Assembly: GCA_023128415.1 (NCBI GenBank)
Contig: JAGMEA010000011.1
Location: forward strand, 1-60,178
Direction of reading: 5' to 3'
Length of the DNA stretch: 60,178 nt
Origin: Candidatus Babeliales bacterium
GTDB taxonomy: Bacteria > Babelota > Babeliae > Babelales > UBA12411
The notes beneath the pieces were generated by a model. That model saw only the letters and a list, made by a program, of their open reading frames with translations, had not been told where the DNA came from and searched no databases. The position numbers and the translations under genes were made by a program. Every line of letters starts with the position of its first letter. Position 1 is the first letter of the stretch. Positions 1-8,209 of this stretch are shown one piece after another.

Positions 1-564
1 TTTTATCCCTAAATCTAGCCCCATCTTTTTTTCTTTTTCTATATAAGCAGGCGCAGGTTCTTTTTTGCCATTCTCTACCAGTATGGAAATATAATAATTA
101 TTAGTAGCTATCCTTGAGATTGTACAAGTTTTTATTCTGCCTTCAAATTCTCTGTGTAGTTTAGCTTTAATATTTTTTATTTTGGGAAGATTAACCATAT
201 TATTGGCAAAATTTACTTGTACATGTTGGGGACACTGGTATGACTGTTTACCAGCATATCTTTTTTTGAACCGTGGATACTTTGCACTCCTTTTGAAGAA
301 CTTTGTAAAAGCTGTATCTAAGTTGAATAGGCTTGCTAAGAGTGTTTGGCTATTTACATCTGTTAACCATAACTGTTCTTTTTTCAAAGCCACTAGTTGA
401 TCTTGTAACATTCTTTTTGAAAGATTTTTCTTTGTTTTTTTGTAAAAGGTTTCTTTTTTATTTAAAGCCCAGTTATAAACAAACCTTGCACAACCAAAAT
501 GTTCTGCAAACTTTTGCTTTTGAAATTGATTTGGATAAATTCTATATTTGAAGGCCTTCAACAT
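1..564 (-). CDS. tnpB: TnpB (IS200/IS605 OrfB) RNA-guided nuclease, N-terminal part, cut by window edge
   Basis: The reading frame starts at ATG (complement of 562-564) and stays open to base 1, giving 188 residues with no stop. It begins MLKAFKYRIYPNQFQKQKF, the usual TnpB N-terminus, followed by the HTH region (GCARFVYNWALNKK). Near residues 180-188 it reaches GLDLGIK, the first RuvC motif carrying the catalytic Asp. In this family TnpB is an RNA-guided DNA nuclease that helps keep the transposon in place. The later RuvC motifs and zinc finger lie outside the window, so integrity cannot be judged. It is divergent from the broken tnpA at 629. Confidence 0.86.
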   Translation of the reverse strand, partial: MLKAFKYRIYPNQFQKQKFAEHFGCARFVYNWALNKKETFYKKTKKNLSKRMLQDQLVALKKEQLWLTDVNSQTLLASLFNLDTAFTKFFKRSAKYPRFKKRYAGKQSYQCPQHVQVNFANNMVNLPKIKNIKAKLHREFEGRIKTCTISRIATNNYYISILVENGKKEPAPAYIEKEKKMGLDLGIK

Positions 565-628
565 CTACCTGCATCCTCAGTCATAACAACTGTATTACAA
601 TAACAAATCTTATAATTGGTGTAAATTA

Positions 629-949
629 ATGATAAAGAAAAGACGCGGAGAATATAAAAGCCACTGTCATTGTACGTATAGCCTCAAATACCATTTAGTG
701 TTGGTTACTAAATATAGAAAAAATTATCTACAGGCTCGAAGAAATTTGCAAGCAACTTTGCAAAATGCAGTATATTGATTTATTAGAATTCGGTGGCGAA
801 GAAGACCACGTACACTTACTAATCGAGATGCATCCCAACATTACACCCTCTAAATTTATTAACAATCTCAAGACTGTATCCTTTCTGTTGATGGAGCACC
901 AATTGATATTTTGAAGCTTTACATTGAAAAACAAACTATTCTAAAATAA
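629..949 (+). pseudogene. tnpA: IS200/IS605 TnpA (Y1 HUH transposase), frameshifted and internally deleted
   Basis: The first frame (ATG at 629) reads KYHLVLVTKYRKN, the conserved TnpA start, then hits TGA at 776. From about 723 a second frame reads EEICKQLC and then the HUH motif block DHVHLLIEMHPNITPSK, followed by INNLKTVS. After that the first frame resumes with the family C-terminus DGAPIDILKLYIEKQ and a TAA at 947-949. There is therefore a frameshift, probably in the A-run at 714-719. A second frame jump lies near 880 where the middle of the protein, including the expected catalytic Tyr segment, is missing. The gene cannot make active transposase. About 107 codon-equivalents remain of the usual 130-150. 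Confidence 0.87.
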
Positions 950-960
950 TTTCTCCAGAC

Positions 961-1031
961 CTGTGGTCTTACCACTATCCATCTCCACCTAAATCAAATA
1001 GATTATAGGTGGCGAATTCCGCGGTGTCTTA
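961..1031. repeat. IS200/IS605-type element end with imperfect hairpin; copy 1
   Basis: This stretch matches 56881-56951 at 61 of the first 70 aligned positions without gaps. Read on the minus strand it contains a hairpin with arms CCACCTA and TAGGTGG, extended inward by AATC/GATT around a TATTT loop with one bulged T. That is the kind of subterminal hairpin TnpA recognises. It sits between the tnpA 3' end and the stop codon of pepA, so it is the tnpA-proximal end of the element. Confidence 0.78.
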
Positions 1032-2537
1032 TTAAATATTCTTAACAAACTCTACAAACAATCGTACTCCAACACCCGTTGCCCCAGATCTCAGAAAATT
1101 TACGCCTGGAACACGATCAGCAGTTCCAGCTATATCTAAGTGGGCCCAAGGTGTCTTTTCAACAAAGTTTTCCAAGAAATGTCCTGCTGTTATGGTTCCC
1201 GCACTATATTCAGGAGAACCACAATTAGATAAATCTGCAACCTTAGATTTAATGGCTACTTTATAATCATCATGCAACGGCATCTGCCACAACCTATCTC
1301 CACTAAGATTCCCTGCTGATACAAGCTTCTCTACTAAGCTATTATCTCTAGACATAACAGCGGTAAAAAAATGCCCCAAAGCAACGACACATGCTCCTGT
1401 TAAAGTTGCAATATCTATAATCACATCTGGATTATAGTTTTTTTCTGCATAACAAAGAGCATCAGCCAAAATTAAACGTCCTTCTGCATCTGTATTAGCT
1501 ATCTCTGCTGTCTTTCCATTCATAAATGTAATTATGTCATCTTGCCTGCTACATTTTCCACTCGGCATATTTTCAACTGCTGGAGCAATTCCTATAACAT
1601 TAACATTCGGCTTAATATGTCCTATGGCTCCCAAAGCAGCTATTACTGCTCCAGCTCCAGACATATCGTACTTCATTCCAGTCATATAATTGGCGGGTTT
1701 TAAACTAATTCCTCCAGTATCAAAAGTTACTCCTTTACCAACAAGAACAACCGTTGGAACATTATTTGAAACCTTGTGTTCGAGTACAATAAATTGCCCT
1801 TCTTCTTCTGATCCAATATCAACAGCACAAAAACCACCCATACCAAGTTTTTCAGCTTTATCTCTTCCAAAAACTGAAAATTTTAAACCTGTTTTACTTG
1901 CCATATCTTTTGCTTTTTCAGCAAGTTTTTTTGGCGTTAACATATTTCCTGGTAGGTCATCTAAGTGTCTGGCAAAATTAACTTGCTTACCTATAATATC
2001 TGCTTCTTTAAGAACATCCCTTGCAGAAGAATCATCAATATCAGGAGATATAAGATACAAAATTTTGTCTGTATCATTTTTATTTTCAGCACTCTTAAAA
2101 TCAGAAAATTCATAATCTGCCATATGAGCAGTAATGACAGACTGTTTGAGCAGCTCTAAAGAATCGATACCAAAATTATCGGAGGACGGTAATGAAAGGA
2201 CAGAAGTATTAATTTCATATTTTTTTATTGAGGAAACGAGAGTACCAATAGTACGTCTAAAATGCTCTAATACATTTTCCCAGGAAGTATTTAATTTTCC
2301 TAATCCTATAAAAAAGAATTGTACCAATTCGCCCTCATAAGTTCCTGTCAAAACAAAGGATTGATCTTTTTTACCCTCAAATTTATGTCTTTTAAAGATT
2401 TCTTCTAACTTTGGATAACAATCTTCTTTAATTTTATTCATATCAGAAGATAGACTAAAACCCTCATTTAATAAAAAAAAATAGCCTTCTACTTTATTGT
2501 CCCATAACGGTTTTGTTGAAAATTTTAAACTAATCAT
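1032..2537 (-). CDS. pepA: Cytosol (leucyl) aminopeptidase, M17 family
   Basis: A 501-residue protein, full length for M17. It removes N-terminal amino acids from peptides in the cytoplasm using two divalent metals. The C-terminal catalytic domain carries the metal and active-site residues in order: K268 and D273 (VGKGVTFDTGG), K280, D291, and the signature NTDAEGR at 348-354. The N-terminal 150 residues are the variable regulatory domain. It is the last gene of a run sufS-sufU-pepA, 15 bp after sufU. Its TAA stop forms the junction with the upstream IS end, so the element inserted without damaging the protein. Confidence 0.96.
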   Translation of the reverse strand: MISLKFSTKPLWDNKVEGYFFLLNEGFSLSSDMNKIKEDCYPKLEEIFKRHKFEGKKDQSFVLTGTYEGELVQFFFIGLGKLNTSWENVLEHFRRTIGTLVSSIKKYEINTSVLSLPSSDNFGIDSLELLKQSVITAHMADYEFSDFKSAENKNDTDKILYLISPDIDDSSARDVLKEADIIGKQVNFARHLDDLPGNMLTPKKLAEKAKDMASKTGLKFSVFGRDKAEKLGMGGFCAVDIGSEEEGQFIVLEHKVSNNVPTVVLVGKGVTFDTGGISLKPANYMTGMKYDMSGAGAVIAALGAIGHIKPNVNVIGIAPAVENMPSGKCSRQDDIITFMNGKTAEIANTDAEGRLILADALCYAEKNYNPDVIIDIATLTGACVVALGHFFTAVMSRDNSLVEKLVSAGNLSGDRLWQMPLHDDYKVAIKSKVADLSNCGSPEYSAGTITAGHFLENFVEKTPWAHLDIAGTADRVPGVNFLRSGATGVGVRLFVEFVKNI

Positions 2538-2552
2538 ATTTTTTCCTCTCTA

Positions 2553-2930
2553 TCATAAATTTTTACTAAAAGGTTTTAAGGCTTTTTGAAGAACTTGAAG
2601 GGGCAATAAAACACATTTTATTCTAACTGGGCCAATATCTATACCAATCATTTTTAAAATATCTTCTTTTGTTAAGCTCAATATCTCCCCAATTCCTTTA
2701 CCTTCATATTTACTAAAAAGTATTGAAGCCGTAGCTTGACTCAAAACACAACCCTTACCCATAAAGTTAAGTTTGCTTACAGTCCGACCATTAAGTTTTC
2801 CTTGAATTGAAAGATAATCACCACATGCAGGATTATCATCTTCTGCAGAAAAATCTGAATCTTTTAATTCCCCATAGTTACGAGGATTTTTATAGTGATC
2901 CATCAATTCTTCTTTATATAAATCTGCCAT
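2553..2930 (-). CDS. sufU: SufU-type iron-sulfur cluster assembly protein
   Basis: A 125-residue IscU/SufU-fold protein. The three metal and sulfur-handling cysteines are present: C36 in NPACGD with D38, C61 in GKGC, and C106 in RIKC. In SufU the zinc-bound cysteine accepts persulfide sulfur from SufS. Pairing with sufS directly upstream (3 bp gap) favours SufU over an IscU scaffold. The protein is slightly shorter than typical SufU (about 140-150 residues). No sufBCD genes are in the window. Confidence 0.92.
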   Translation of the reverse strand: MADLYKEELMDHYKNPRNYGELKDSDFSAEDDNPACGDYLSIQGKLNGRTVSKLNFMGKGCVLSQATASILFSKYEGKGIGEILSLTKEDILKMIGIDIGPVRIKCVLLPLQVLQKALKPFSKNL

Positions 2931-2933
2931 AAA

Positions 2934-4163
2934 TCACCTTTTAAAATATTTTATAGCCTCTGGAAGGAATTTTAGAAGCCTATCTACATCTTGTTCTTCA
3001 TTATATAAATAAAAGCTTGCTCTTGCTGTTGCCTCTGCACCAAGCAGCACATGCAAAGGTTGTGCACAATGATGACCAACTCTAATACAAATATCATTGG
3101 TGTTAAGATGAGCAGCTATGTCATGCGCATGTATATTTTTCACAACAAAGCTCACCAAGTGGCCATAATCCCTTATCAAATCTCGATTGCCAAAAATTTC
3201 AACTTCTGGAATTTGTTCTAAACCATCAATCAATTTTCCACAAAGATAGGATTCAAATTTGGCTAACTCTTTAAAATCAATTTTATTTAAATAATCAACC
3301 GCTGTTCCCAAAGCAATGACTTCGGCAATTGGAGTAGTACCTGCTTCATACTTATAAGGGGATTCTTTCCAAATAGATTTATCAAATACTGCAGAGTAAA
3401 CCATGGAACCACCAACTTGGTATGGCTCTAATTGATCATGAAGATCCTTTTTTATATATAAGACACCAACTCCAGTTGGCCCTAACATCTTGTGTCCAGA
3501 AAATGCAACAAAGTCTGCCCCTAGCATTTGAACGTCAATGACAGCGTTTGGAACACTCTGTGCTGCATCTAAAACAATTTTGGCTCCAACCTTGTGAGCG
3601 TCTTCAATTAATGCCTTTATTTCATTTATCCCATTCTTCCAAATTGGACCAAGAACATTAGAACAAACTGAAACAGAAACGATTTTTGTTTTAGACGTTA
3701 TAAGGCCATCCCATTTGAGAGTAAAATCATCTAAATCTAATTTTATATATTTGAGAGTTAAATTTAATTCTTTGGCAAGTCTTTGCCATGGAAGTAAGTT
3801 AGCATGATGTTCCGCCTGAGTTATAATTATTTCATCACCAGGAGATAATTTTCTTCTGGCCCAAGCATCTACAACAAAATTAATTCCTTCTGTTGTCCCA
3901 CTAGTAAAAATAACCTCACTCAAACTTTCTGCATTAATAAATTTTGCAACTTTATCTCGCGCTTCCTCATACTTGCTGCTGGCCTTTTCAGCAATATCGT
4001 AAATTCCACGATGAACATTAGAATTATAATTTTGATAAAAATCAATTAAAGATTCTATAACTATTTTAGGTTTTTGAGAGGTAGCTGCACTATCAAGATA
4101 AACTTTATCTTTAAGCTCTCCTGAAGTGAAAATTGGAAAATCTTTTTTCAGATTAAAAACCAT
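2934..4163 (-). CDS. sufS: Cysteine desulfurase, SufS type
   Basis: A class V aminotransferase-fold enzyme that takes sulfur from cysteine to build Fe-S clusters. The PLP lysine is in FSGHKMLGPTG (about residue 225) and the persulfide cysteine is in RVGHHCAQPLH (about residue 366), a SufS-like context. The ATG at 4163 (MVFNLKKDFPIF) is chosen because AGGGA lies 7 nt upstream and the family alignment starts there. The frame is open to an upstream ATG at 4220, which would add 19 residues without family support. It leads the sufS-sufU-pepA run. Confidence 0.92.
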   Translation of the reverse strand: MVFNLKKDFPIFTSGELKDKVYLDSAATSQKPKIVIESLIDFYQNYNSNVHRGIYDIAEKASSKYEEARDKVAKFINAESLSEVIFTSGTTEGINFVVDAWARRKLSPGDEIIITQAEHHANLLPWQRLAKELNLTLKYIKLDLDDFTLKWDGLITSKTKIVSVSVCSNVLGPIWKNGINEIKALIEDAHKVGAKIVLDAAQSVPNAVIDVQMLGADFVAFSGHKMLGPTGVGVLYIKKDLHDQLEPYQVGGSMVYSAVFDKSIWKESPYKYEAGTTPIAEVIALGTAVDYLNKIDFKELAKFESYLCGKLIDGLEQIPEVEIFGNRDLIRDYGHLVSFVVKNIHAHDIAAHLNTNDICIRVGHHCAQPLHVLLGAEATARASFYLYNEEQDVDRLLKFLPEAIKYFKR

Positions 4164-4250
4164 TATTATCCCTAAAGATTTAGGTTGAAATAAAATATCT
4201 GCACCCGTACATAATGCCAAAATATTGTTATGTAGAAACAGAAAACATTG

Positions 4251-4283
4251 AAAAAAACTAATAATCGCTTCTAAAATCGATTA
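4251..4283 (-). terminator. Probable weak intrinsic terminator after the metG operon
   Basis: On the minus strand the arms TAATCG and CGATTA enclose a 10-nt loop and are followed, after a few bases, by a run of seven T (4251-4257). It lies between the end of the metG tRNA-binding remnant and sufS, where a terminator is expected. The stem is AT-rich and only 6 bp, so strength is doubtful. Confidence 0.42.
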
Positions 4284-4350
4284 CCTCAATAAAAGTTAAA
4301 GAGGCATTGAATTTCATAAAATATTTATCGAGAGATAAAGCTTGAAAAAT

Positions 4351-4692
4351 TCAAGTTACCCTGGTTCCATTCTCAACAATCTCAGAAGTCATTATTAACG
4401 CCATTTTACCCTGAGAATCCTTAGAAAAAAGTAACATACCCTGAGACTCTAAATCTAACATTTTACGTGGAGGCAAATTAACAACACAAACACCTTATTT
4501 ACCTATCAAATCTTCCGGCTTAAAAAATTTTGCAACCCCAGATAAAATTTGTTTTTTACCATGCTCACCTAAATCAACATCAATTTTATACAATTTAGGA
4601 GAACCCTCTACGGCCTCACAAGAAAATATCTCTCCCACTACAAGATAAACTTTTGCAAAATCATTAATATTTATATTTTCGATCTCTGACAT
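4351..4692 (-). pseudogene. Detached MetRS C-terminal tRNA-binding domain with in-frame TAA
   Basis: The ATG at 4692 lies one base after the metG stop, with AAGAAGGAA as ribosome binding site. The product begins MSEIENININDFAKVYLVVG, an EMAP-II/Trbp111-type OB fold that helps MetRS hold tRNA. At 4495-4497 an in-frame TAA follows EDLIGK. The same frame then continues with GVCVVNLPPRKMLDLESQG, the expected family sequence (usual form LxGKQVxVVxNLxPRK), to TGA at 4351. A single C-to-T change (CAA to TAA) would explain it. The truncated product of 65 residues lacks half the OB fold. Sequencing error and readthrough are the alternatives. Confidence 0.8.
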
Positions 4693-4693
4693 A

Positions 4694-6256
4694 TTATTCC
4701 TTCTTCTCTGGACGAACAAATAAAGGAATTTCTGGTTTTTTCAAATTATATGTTCTATTCCAAATATTTTTTCTTAATAACTCTTCATAATTATTTTTTA
4801 AATCAAATTTTTGCCCTAGACAATTAAGAAGAGTTTCCATCTTTTTAGGCATTATAGGCCATGCCATTAGCGCAACAGTTTCTAAGCAATGACAAACTGA
4901 TGAAATAATTTCTTCAAACAGTTCTTTATTTTCTTTAACAATTTTCCAAGGTCTTTGATCATTAAAATACACATTAATCTCTGAAATGAACTTCCAAAGA
5001 TCTGCTAAGGCAATATGATATTCAAAATGATTCATGCCATCCCAGTAAGCCCTATAAGCTTCTTCACACCTAACATGAAGAGAAGCAGAAGCTGGCTCTA
5101 AAGCTTTACTTGAAAAAACTGTTTCCAAATCATTGTTAATAGCTAAAGAAACAGTCCTACTTAAAAGATTTCCCAAATTATTAGCGAGATCAGCTGATAT
5201 TCTATTTTCTAGTTCACCAATATCAAATTTCCCATCTTGATGAACAGACATTTGTCGAATAAAATAATATCTAATTGGTTCAGTTCCATACTCCTTTGCA
5301 AGTTCACTAGGATCAATAACATTACCTAATGATTTAGACATTTTGTCTCCATTGGTCAATATATAACCATGGACTAAAAGTCTTTGTGGGATAGGCAAAT
5401 CAAGGGCCATCAAAAAGGCTGGCCAATATATTGCATGGAAACGAACAATATCTTTGGCCATCATATGAATATCTGCAGGCCACCATTTTTTAAAATTTTC
5501 TTTACTTGCTTCATCATCTTGTCCATAACCAATGGCTGCAATATAATTAGTTAGAGCGTCAGCCCATACATATATTGTATGTTCAGGATCTCCTGGAAAT
5601 GGAATCCCCCACTTAACAGCTTTTCTAGAAATGCTCAAATCTTCAAGACCACTTTTAACAAACGAAACGACTTCATTCAAACGTTCTCTAGGGATAATAA
5701 AATTCGGATGGTCCTCATAAAATTTTAAAAGTTGTTCTCCATAAGCTGAAAGCCTAAAAAAATAATTTTCTTCTTTTATTTCTTTGAGTTCTCGCTTACA
5801 TGAAGGACATAAATATTTAGAATTTTCTTTTAGAATTTCAGAAGTAATTGTTATAAAAGTTTCACATGGTACACAATACCAGCCAGAATATTCTGATTTA
5901 TAGATATCCCCCCTATCCTGAAGTTCTTTAATTAATTTTGTTACGGCAACTTCATGTTCTGAATCTGTTGTTCTTATAAATTTATTATATTCAATTCCAT
6001 ATAACTTCCAGGTATCCTTAAATGCTGGAATCATAGAATCAACAAATTCCTTAGGTTTTTTACCTTCACCTTTTGCTTTATCAGCAACTTTTTGACCGTG
6101 CTCATCTGTTCCAGTTAAGAAAAAAACCTCTTTTCCCATTAACTTTTTGAACCGAGCAGCAACATCGGCTAACAAAGTTGTATATAAAGTCCCTAAGTGT
6201 GGTTTGGAATTAACATAGTACAGTGGGGTTGTAACATAAAAATGATTATTTTTCAC
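4694..6256 (-). CDS. metG: Methionyl-tRNA synthetase
   Basis: A 520-residue class I synthetase charging tRNA-Met. The HIGH-like motif is PHLG at 19-22 and the KMSKS loop is exact at 305-309. A zinc knuckle is formed by C128, C131, C150 and C153. The anticodon-binding helical domain fills the C-terminal third. The start is GTG with AGAGG 6 nt upstream. The protein ends without the fused tRNA-binding domain seen in longer MetRS; that domain is encoded separately just downstream and is broken. Confidence 0.96.
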   Translation of the reverse strand: MKNNHFYVTTPLYYVNSKPHLGTLYTTLLADVAARFKKLMGKEVFFLTGTDEHGQKVADKAKGEGKKPKEFVDSMIPAFKDTWKLYGIEYNKFIRTTDSEHEVAVTKLIKELQDRGDIYKSEYSGWYCVPCETFITITSEILKENSKYLCPSCKRELKEIKEENYFFRLSAYGEQLLKFYEDHPNFIIPRERLNEVVSFVKSGLEDLSISRKAVKWGIPFPGDPEHTIYVWADALTNYIAAIGYGQDDEASKENFKKWWPADIHMMAKDIVRFHAIYWPAFLMALDLPIPQRLLVHGYILTNGDKMSKSLGNVIDPSELAKEYGTEPIRYYFIRQMSVHQDGKFDIGELENRISADLANNLGNLLSRTVSLAINNDLETVFSSKALEPASASLHVRCEEAYRAYWDGMNHFEYHIALADLWKFISEINVYFNDQRPWKIVKENKELFEEIISSVCHCLETVALMAWPIMPKKMETLLNCLGQKFDLKNNYEELLRKNIWNRTYNLKKPEIPLFVRPEKKE

Positions 6257-6879
6257 AACAAGCCTCTAGATAGAAATTTTTTTGTTTTATTTCCAATAAC
6301 TAAGATTACAACAAATATTTATATTAAACAGTATTATAAGCTATTTCCTCTAAAGACTCCAATGAGAAATAGATTATAATAAGGCTTAGTAAAAATATTA
6401 TTTAAGAATTAAATTTTAATTAAAAAATTAAAGAATAAAAAAATATTTTAAAAAATTAAAATTTCGAAAAATGAAATCTAAATCATTCGGCTTGAAATAT
6501 AAAGGAGCAGCTAAATACATGCTGTATTTATAAGGTACTCCTAAAACAATTGGTAGTAATCCCAATATAAAAGATATAAAAACTAAACACGCGCGATCTT
6601 CCTCTTTCATAAAAGGATCTCCTAACTTCTATTGAAAAGATTAACAATTAATCCCCTAAATCATCATACATTAACCCTAACAAATATAGGTTTTAAATGC
6701 AAAGCCCCTCCTGAATCAGGCTAAATGCATAGAGGCTAAGAAATCTCTGCAGTTCTATTCATATTGAATCAACCCCATAAGAAAAATCTTGTTTTTGAAG
6801 TAGAAAAAATAATTTTTTAATAATTCTTCATTTGTGCTCTGCTTTCTGGATCAGCCGTAATGGTTTTATAAATGCCTTT
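6257..6879. other. Gene-poor spacer between metG and nhaC
   Basis: About 620 bp of very AT-rich DNA. It holds one possible small membrane-protein gene (6428-6610, minus) and an open stretch after the nhaC stop (6817-6879). An inverted repeat CTATTTC/GAAATAG lies at 6341-6372. I see no tRNA, riboswitch or clear terminator. Confidence 0.5.
6428..6610 (-). CDS. Possible small membrane protein
   Basis: A 60-residue frame with one clear hydrophobic segment at residues 8-26 (ACLVFISFILGLLPIVLG, approximately) and a second weaker one at the C-terminus. TTAGGAG stands 9 nt before the ATG, which argues for translation. I do not recognise it. The base composition of the region makes chance ORFs rich in Phe and Ile likely, so this is uncertain. 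Confidence 0.35.
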   Translation of the reverse strand: MKEEDRACLVFISFILGLLPIVLGVPYKYSMYLAAPLYFKPNDLDFIFRNFNFLKYFFIL

Positions 6880-8172
6880 TTATTTAAAACAACCTCTACC
6901 AACAGAAACTATTGCAATAATTAAAATAAAAAACTGATAATGCAAATGTGGAATTATTGAAACACTTGTAACTCCAGCAATAGAGCCAGCTAAAAGCAAT
7001 TGTGGTGCATATGGAATTACGCCCTGACAAATACAAGAAAAAATATCTAATAATGCTGCAGTACGTTTAGCGGTAATATTAAATTTCCCAGCTATTCGTT
7101 TAGCAACAGGTCCTGTAATTAAAATAGCAATGGTATTAATAGCAACAGCCATATTAACTAAAAAAATTAATGCCGAGATAGCAATCTCTGCCTCTGCCTT
7201 TGATTTAACCCTTTTGCTAAGCCTGTCTAATAAATAATCAATTCCACCATTATGCTCAGCCATTTTAGAAAGACCTGCTACAAAAAAAGATAAAATTAAA
7301 ACTTCATGAATACTTTTACTTTTTGTAAACCCTTCTAGAAAAAGTGATGAACCTGAAACAAAAGTAAAATAACCTAAATAAATTCCAATGCTAATTGCTG
7401 CTAAAATTCCAACAATCAAAACAGCAATTACATCTAAGCCCCATAAAGCCAAAACCAATATTAATAAATAAGGAATAAGTTTAATTAAACCATCCAGTCC
7501 TATTGGAGCAACGAACAAACTTAAATCTCTGGCAACTATACTATTATTAATAAAAATTAATACTAATAAAGTTAAAAAAAATGCAGGAGTAACTAAGGCC
7601 AAATTTGCATAAAACTTATCCTGCATTCTACAACCAGTGGTCCGAGTTGCTGCAATCGTTGTATCCGAAATGATTGACAAATTATCTCCCAACATTGCAC
7701 CTCCAACCACAATCCCTGAAATTAAAGCCGGAGAAATTCCTAATTTATATGCAAGCCCTATCCCAATAGGTAAAAATGCAGCAATTGTCCCCATTGAAGA
7801 ACCAATAGCAACAGCAAATAATGCAATAACTGTAAAAAATCCCGGTAAAATTAAAGCACTTGGAATTAATTTTAAGCTAAAATAAACGGCCGCACTTATG
7901 GCCCCTATTTTTTCTAATACATAAGTAAAAATTGAAGCAAAAATAAAAATATACGCCATAGAAATTACAGTAGTATTGGATGCCCCACTTACAAAAATTT
8001 CTATTTTTTTATTAAAGGAGGTTTTTTCAATAAACGTAAACATAGAAAACATTACTGCCAAAAGGCACGCAAAAATCGGAGAAATTTTTGATCCAAACCA
8101 AATCGTAGAAATCAAAAATAACGAAACAAAAATTATAAAAGGCACTAGTTGAAAAAAACCACCTTTTTTCAC
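6880..8172 (-). CDS. nhaC: NhaC-family Na+/H+ antiporter
   Basis: A 430-residue polytopic inner-membrane protein with roughly 11 hydrophobic segments. The central block with GAMLGDNLSIISDTTIAAT is typical of NhaC-family antiporters, where polar residues in membrane breaks carry Na+ and H+. The start is GTG with GGAG 6-7 nt upstream. It stands alone, 37 bp after lepB. In the same frame beyond the TAA there are 20 more codons ending ADPESRAQMKNY, which may be a lost or readthrough tail. An exchanger of other substrates (malate/lactate type) cannot be excluded. Confidence 0.86.
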   Translation of the reverse strand: MKKGGFFQLVPFIIFVSLFLISTIWFGSKISPIFACLLAVMFSMFTFIEKTSFNKKIEIFVSGASNTTVISMAYIFIFASIFTYVLEKIGAISAAVYFSLKLIPSALILPGFFTVIALFAVAIGSSMGTIAAFLPIGIGLAYKLGISPALISGIVVGGAMLGDNLSIISDTTIAATRTTGCRMQDKFYANLALVTPAFFLTLLVLIFINNSIVARDLSLFVAPIGLDGLIKLIPYLLILVLALWGLDVIAVLIVGILAAISIGIYLGYFTFVSGSSLFLEGFTKSKSIHEVLILSFFVAGLSKMAEHNGGIDYLLDRLSKRVKSKAEAEIAISALIFLVNMAVAINTIAILITGPVAKRIAGKFNITAKRTAALLDIFSCICQGVIPYAPQLLLAGSIAGVTSVSIIPHLHYQFFILIIAIVSVGRGCFK

Positions 8173-8209
8173 TTGATTCTCCCATCAAACATTTAAATTA
8201 CAAATATTC

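Noticed and set aside
728-934. Minus-strand ORF of 68 codons
   Set aside because: It is antisense to the tnpA pseudogene, whose conserved motifs are on the plus strand.
6257-6427. Riboswitch or T-box ahead of metG
   Set aside because: I looked for a T-box or SAM-type leader on the minus strand and saw only AT-rich sequence with a short inverted repeat.
4495-6882. Reassignment of TAA to glutamine, suggested by two TAA codons inside apparent coding frames
   Set aside because: Many intact genes here (e.g. pepA, rpmB, metG, potC) end at TAA in the right place, so the standard bacterial code holds; the two cases are handled as local events.
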